DNA of 64,000 bases, taken from NCBI RefSeq assembly GCF_900091315.1, contig NZ_FLSP01000033.1, positions 1 through 64,000 of the forward strand. Direction: 5' to 3'. Under the pieces are notes generated by a model that saw only the letters and a list, made by a program, of their open reading frames with translations, was not told the DNA's origin and did not search any database. The DNA is from Streptomyces sp. DI166 (lineage in GTDB: Bacteria > Actinomycetota > Actinomycetes > Streptomycetales > Streptomycetaceae). The position numbers were made by a program, and so were the translations under genes. This document shows, piece after piece, positions 61,252 through 64,000 of the stretch; position 1 is the stretch's first letter, and the number at the start of each line of letters is the position of its first letter.

Positions 61252-61635
61252 TCAGTGGTCGAGCGGCATGGTGGCGGACTTGGTGGCGTCGCCGAAGTCC
61301 CAGCCCGGTACGACGGACGGGATGTCGACGGTGGCGGTGACCCGTACCTCGTCGCCGAGCCCGGCGCTGGCGCAGCTCGTGCCGTCGGCCAGCCAACTGC
61401 TCACGGCGCCCTGGCAGTCGGCGGCGTACGGCCCGTCCAGCGAGGCGCTGCGGGCCCCGGCGCGGGCGGCGGTGCCCGCCTGCTGGGCGGTGTAGGCGAT
61501 GAGGCCGATCTGGATGGCGGCCATGGCGACGAGGATCAGAACGGGGATGAAGCCGAGGTACTCGATGGCGACCTGACCGCTGTCGCGGCGGCCGGCCCGC
61601 CCCCGGAATCGGTCCTCCCCTCGGAGAGCACCCAT
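61252..61635 (-). CDS. TadE-like pseudopilin 1
   Basis: A 127-residue pilin-like protein. A 20-residue basic leader ends at G20, followed by QVAIEYLGFIPVLILVAMAA with Glu-5, the same cleavage pattern as the Flp pilin. The mature part has a single helix, ARAGARSASLDGPYAADCQG and two cysteines likely in a disulfide. It may cap or prime the pilus as a minor pilin. Its ATG overlaps the stop of TadE-like 2 (TGATG). Confidence 0.9.
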   Translation of the reverse strand: MGALRGEDRFRGRAGRRDSGQVAIEYLGFIPVLILVAMAAIQIGLIAYTAQQAGTAARAGARSASLDGPYAADCQGAVSSWLADGTSCASAGLGDEVRVTATVDIPSVVPGWDFGDATKSATMPLDH

Positions 61636-62120
61636 CAGTCCCCCTCCTCCACAACCGCCCCCGCGTGCCCGTCGACCTCGAAGGGGAAGGCGATCGTGCC
61701 CGGGAACAGGACCGGTACCTTCAGGTGCACGTCCGCCGTGACCAGGCCTCCGCTCTCGCCGCAGGTCACCTTCGCACCGCCCGTCCACGCGCCCGGCAGG
61801 TGTTCTAGGCCCGCCGCCTGGCAGGCGCCCTGCCGGTCCTCGGCGGCGGTGCCCGCGCGGGCGGCCATGTCGGCGGAGTTGGCGGCCAGTGTGAAGGTGT
61901 ACCCGAGCAGCGCGCACTGCCACAGCAGCACCAGCGTCAGCAGGATCAGCGGGGTCATGCCGAGGAACTCGATGGTGACCTGGCCCCGGTCGCGCCGAAG
62001 CCCACGCGCCGCCCCGCCACGGCCGCCCCGAAGCCCACGCACCGCCCCACCCCGGCCGCCCCGAAGCCCACGCACCAACCGCCCCCGATCCCCCCGCAGC
62101 GCACCCGCCCCCCGGCTCAC
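61635..62120 (-). CDS. TadE-like pseudopilin 2 with long repetitive leader
   Basis: A 161-residue pilin-like protein. The cleavage site is G46, followed by QVTIEFLGMTPLILLTLVLL with Glu-5. The leader is unusually long (46 residues) and is made of near-repeats RGLRGGRGGAV/A encoded by 33-bp DNA units. The mature part contains FTLAANSADMAARAGTAAED, CQAAGLEHLPGAWTGGAKVT and FPFEVDGHAGAVVE. Its GTG overlaps the CpaE stop (GTGA). Confidence 0.88.
   Translation of the reverse strand: MSRGAGALRGDRGRLVRGLRGGRGGAVRGLRGGRGGAARGLRRDRGQVTIEFLGMTPLILLTLVLLWQCALLGYTFTLAANSADMAARAGTAAEDRQGACQAAGLEHLPGAWTGGAKVTCGESGGLVTADVHLKVPVLFPGTIAFPFEVDGHAGAVVEEGD
61995..62083. repeat. 33-bp tandem repeat in a pseudopilin leader
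   Basis: The 13-mer CCGAAGCCCACGC recurs at 61995, 62028 and 62061, giving an exact 33-bp period over about 2.7 units. It encodes the RGLRGGRGGA repeats of the TadE-like leader. The unit is a multiple of three, so copy-number change would keep the frame. Confidence 0.85.
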
Positions 62121-63349
62121 CCCCCGCCCTCCTTCCGCTTCCGGAACGAGGCCCGTCCCGCCCGCCGGTCCGGCGCGGGCGCGTTGACCAGCCCCAGTTC
62201 CCCCGCCAGCGCCCACAGCGCCTGCTTCACCGTGCTCTTGGCGTCCAGTTCGTGCAGCCGCCCGGCGTCCACCGCGCCCTGGAGTTCCTTGTAGGCGGCG
62301 GGGACCGCGGTGGCGGCGAGGGCGGTGCCGGTGATCTTCTGGATCAGCGGGGGCTGGATCTCGGTGCCCCGGGTGTGCCGGTTGACGACGACGGTGGTCT
62401 CCTCCGCCTTGCGGATCTGGAGCCGGTCCCACATGCGCACGGCGCGTTTGGCGCCGCGCACGGCGACCACGTCGGGTGTGGTGACGAGCAGGGCCGTGTC
62501 GGCCATCTCCACGACGGCCGCGCCCGCCCCGCTGAGCTGGGCCCCGCAGTCGACCACGACGACCTCGTAGCGGGAGCGCAGGGCGCCGACGATCTGGCGG
62601 GCGGCGCGGTCGGTGACCTCCTCGCCGCGTTCGCCCTCGCCGGGGGCGAGCAGCAGGGCGAGCCCGCTGTCGTGGCGGAAGACGGCGTCGGCGAGGACGC
62701 GCGGGGAGATGTCGCTGATGGTGGCGAGGTCGGCGACCGAGCGGCGGAACTGCACGTCCAGGTAGGAGGCGAGGTCGCCGGTCTGCAGGTCCATGTCGAG
62801 CAGGGCGGTGGACCGGCCGGAGGCCTGGGCGGCGAGGGCGAGCTGGACGGCGACCAGGGTGGTGCCGACGCCGCCCTTGGCGCCGCTGACGGTGACGACG
62901 GTGCCGCCGACGCCGGTGAACACCTCAAGAGCGCCGCCGAGATGGCGTCGTACGCCCGCCGACCACTGGGCGACGGCCTGGACGCGGACGGCGAGTTCCT
63001 CGTACGACAGGGGCAGCGCGACCAGGCCGCGGGCGCCGTAGTCCATGGCGGCCTGGAAGAGGCCGGGGGAGGCGTCGGAGGTGACGAGGATGACGCCGAC
63101 CGCCGGGAAGCGCAGGGCGACCTCGCGGATCAGCTCCAGGGCGGGGACGGGGCCGATGCGTTCGTGGACGACCACGACCTCGGGCAGTTCGTCGACGGAC
63201 TCCGCGGCCAGGTGCGCCAGGGTGTCGATGAGCTGGGTGGAGTCGGTCACCGGGGCGACCGGTTCGGCGTCCGGGAGCTGGGAGAGCAGGGTGGTGATCG
63301 ACCGGACCGCGTCCGCGTCGCCGACTGCCGGGAGGATCCTCGTGGGCAT
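62117..63349 (-). CDS. cpaE: CpaE/TadZ-like pilus localisation protein
   Basis: A 410-residue protein. The N-terminal 130 residues form an atypical receiver (EVVVVHERIGPVPALELIRE, VGVILVTSDASPGLFQAAMD) without the usual acid pocket. The C-terminal half is a ParA/MinD-type ATPase with the deviant loop VSGAKGGVGTTLVAVQLALA, where the usual Lys after G is T163, as in many TadZ proteins; later motifs are LLDMDLQTGDLASYL and VVVDCGAQLSGAG. TadZ proteins position the pilus machine. It is preceded by cpaB and coupled to the TadE gene. Confidence 0.92.
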   Translation of the reverse strand: MPTRILPAVGDADAVRSITTLLSQLPDAEPVAPVTDSTQLIDTLAHLAAESVDELPEVVVVHERIGPVPALELIREVALRFPAVGVILVTSDASPGLFQAAMDYGARGLVALPLSYEELAVRVQAVAQWSAGVRRHLGGALEVFTGVGGTVVTVSGAKGGVGTTLVAVQLALAAQASGRSTALLDMDLQTGDLASYLDVQFRRSVADLATISDISPRVLADAVFRHDSGLALLLAPGEGERGEEVTDRAARQIVGALRSRYEVVVVDCGAQLSGAGAAVVEMADTALLVTTPDVVAVRGAKRAVRMWDRLQIRKAEETTVVVNRHTRGTEIQPPLIQKITGTALAATAVPAAYKELQGAVDAGRLHELDAKSTVKQALWALAGELGLVNAPAPDRRAGRASFRKRKEGGG

Positions 63350-63358
63350 GCGGGCCTC

Positions 63359-64000
63359 TCACTTGTCCTTCGCGAGTTCGTACGTCCGGTCCGACTCGGG
63401 GACCGTGGTGTCGCCGCCGGGCGCCACCAGCGCGAGGCGGACCCGCTGGGCGAACGACTCGGCGTAGGTGAGGCGCTGGGCGTCGAGGGTGGACAGTGCG
63501 AAGGTGATCGGGACGGCCTCGGTGGGCCGCCGGCCGCGGTCGTCGGCGTCGGGTTCGAGGGGGGTCAGCTCGCCCACGTCGATGACCTTGGCGTTGGTCA
63601 CGATGATCTTGGACTGGGCGGGATCGCCCTCGCGGGCGCCCTCGAAGGTGGCGTAGACGTTGACGGTGGAGTTGGGCGTGATCTTGCCCGCGACCCCGGT
63701 GGCCGCGTCGATCATGATGGCGACCTCCTGCTGCCCGGGCTTGAGTTCGGGCTGGGCGACGATCATGTCGCTCTGGAGCAGGGAGCCCTTGCGCAGGGCG
63801 GTGACCGCGATCTTGCCCTCGACCGCGCGGAGGTCGGTGACGGCGTTGTCGGACAGCCAGCGCTCGGGCATCGAGATCTTCTCGAACTGCGCGGCGGACA
63901 GCGGCTTGTACGGCTCCACGTCCGTCTTCAGCCGGTACGCGGTGACCTCGGGGCCGACCTTGGACTCGGCGTCGTTGATGACGGACAGCACGCCGGCGAA
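63359..64000 (-). CDS. cpaB: CpaB/RcpC-like SAF-domain protein (5' end outside window)
   Basis: At least 213 C-terminal residues; the gene continues past the window edge. The SAF domain region is VTAYRLKTDVEPYKPLSAAQ, DLRAVEGKIAVTALRKGSLL, and QQEVAIMIDAATGVAGKITP with NSTVNVYATFEG matches RcpC/CpaB. In Gram-negatives this protein lines the secretin channel; in actinobacteria there is no secretin, so its role may be envelope passage or assembly. It is the first visible gene of the Tad set; 9 bases separate it from cpaE. Confidence 0.88.
   Translation of the reverse strand, partial: FAGVLSVINDAESKVGPEVTAYRLKTDVEPYKPLSAAQFEKISMPERWLSDNAVTDLRAVEGKIAVTALRKGSLLQSDMIVAQPELKPGQQEVAIMIDAATGVAGKITPNSTVNVYATFEGAREGDPAQSKIIVTNAKVIDVGELTPLEPDADDRGRRPTEAVPITFALSTLDAQRLTYAESFAQRVRLALVAPGGDTTVPESDRTYELAKDK

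Overview
The window is chromosomal DNA from a Streptomyces-like actinomycete. Support: very high G+C with third-position bias, many GTG starts behind GGAGG-type ribosome sites, a WhiB-family regulator, an XRE/DUF397 regulator pair, a divergent oxyR-ahpCD locus, WXG100-type proteins, rare TTA codons confined to accessory genes, and long perfect hairpin terminators between convergent genes. Gene order from ppgK to the SLT transglycosylase gene resembles, from memory, the core region of S. coelicolor around SCO5029-SCO5059; this was not checked.

Layout. 1-2.6 kb: accessory flank with the tail of an unknown gene, an unknown 462-residue protein, a PIN/ribbon-helix-helix toxin-antitoxin pair and a 23-bp direct repeat. 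2.6-18.9 kb: housekeeping block (ychF, polyphosphate glucokinase, ispH, xseAB, nitroreductase, glpX fructose bisphosphatase, a wblI-like gene, class I and class II fumarases, a DUF402 protein and a frameshifted SpoIIE-type phosphatase). 19-22.3 kb: a bifunctional penicillin-binding protein and a Uma2 protein. 22.4-26 kb: a translationally coupled PadR-ABC-FtsX operon. 26-27.9 kb: two roadblock proteins and a PATAN-like protein. 28-30.3 kb: OxyR divergent from AhpC-AhpD. 30.3-35.9 kb: AI-2E-type permease, secreted lytic transglycosylase, PhoH2, cis-prenyltransferase and a small membrane protein. 36.5-40 kb: single enzymes (AlkZ-like, methyltransferase, DinB, F420-type oxidoreductase).

40-44.2 kb is a minus-strand cassette built around a WXG100-like protein and a larger WXG/coiled-coil/membrane protein, with four unrecognised partners; it looks like a small type VII secretion substrate module. 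44.4-49.2 kb is an unusual array of four paralogous lipoproteins and a secreted protein, with a decayed second copy of the secreted-protein gene, duplicated promoter-leader segments and a membrane-protein gene that reads antisense into one lipoprotein gene. It has clearly been shaped by local duplication and deletion.

49.4-53.8 kb holds DUF192, XRE/DUF397, DUF4246 and ArsR-like genes. 53.8-64 kb is a Tad/Flp pilus locus running leftward: CpaB (cut by the window end), CpaE/TadZ, two TadE-like pseudopilins, CpaF ATPase, TadB, TadC, a sensor kinase and response regulator, the Flp pilin, a TadG-like protein with an apparent CTG start, a lipoprotein and an OmpA-like protein. No prepilin peptidase is visible, so it presumably lies beyond the right edge. 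A TTA codon in the sensor kinase suggests bldA control of this locus.
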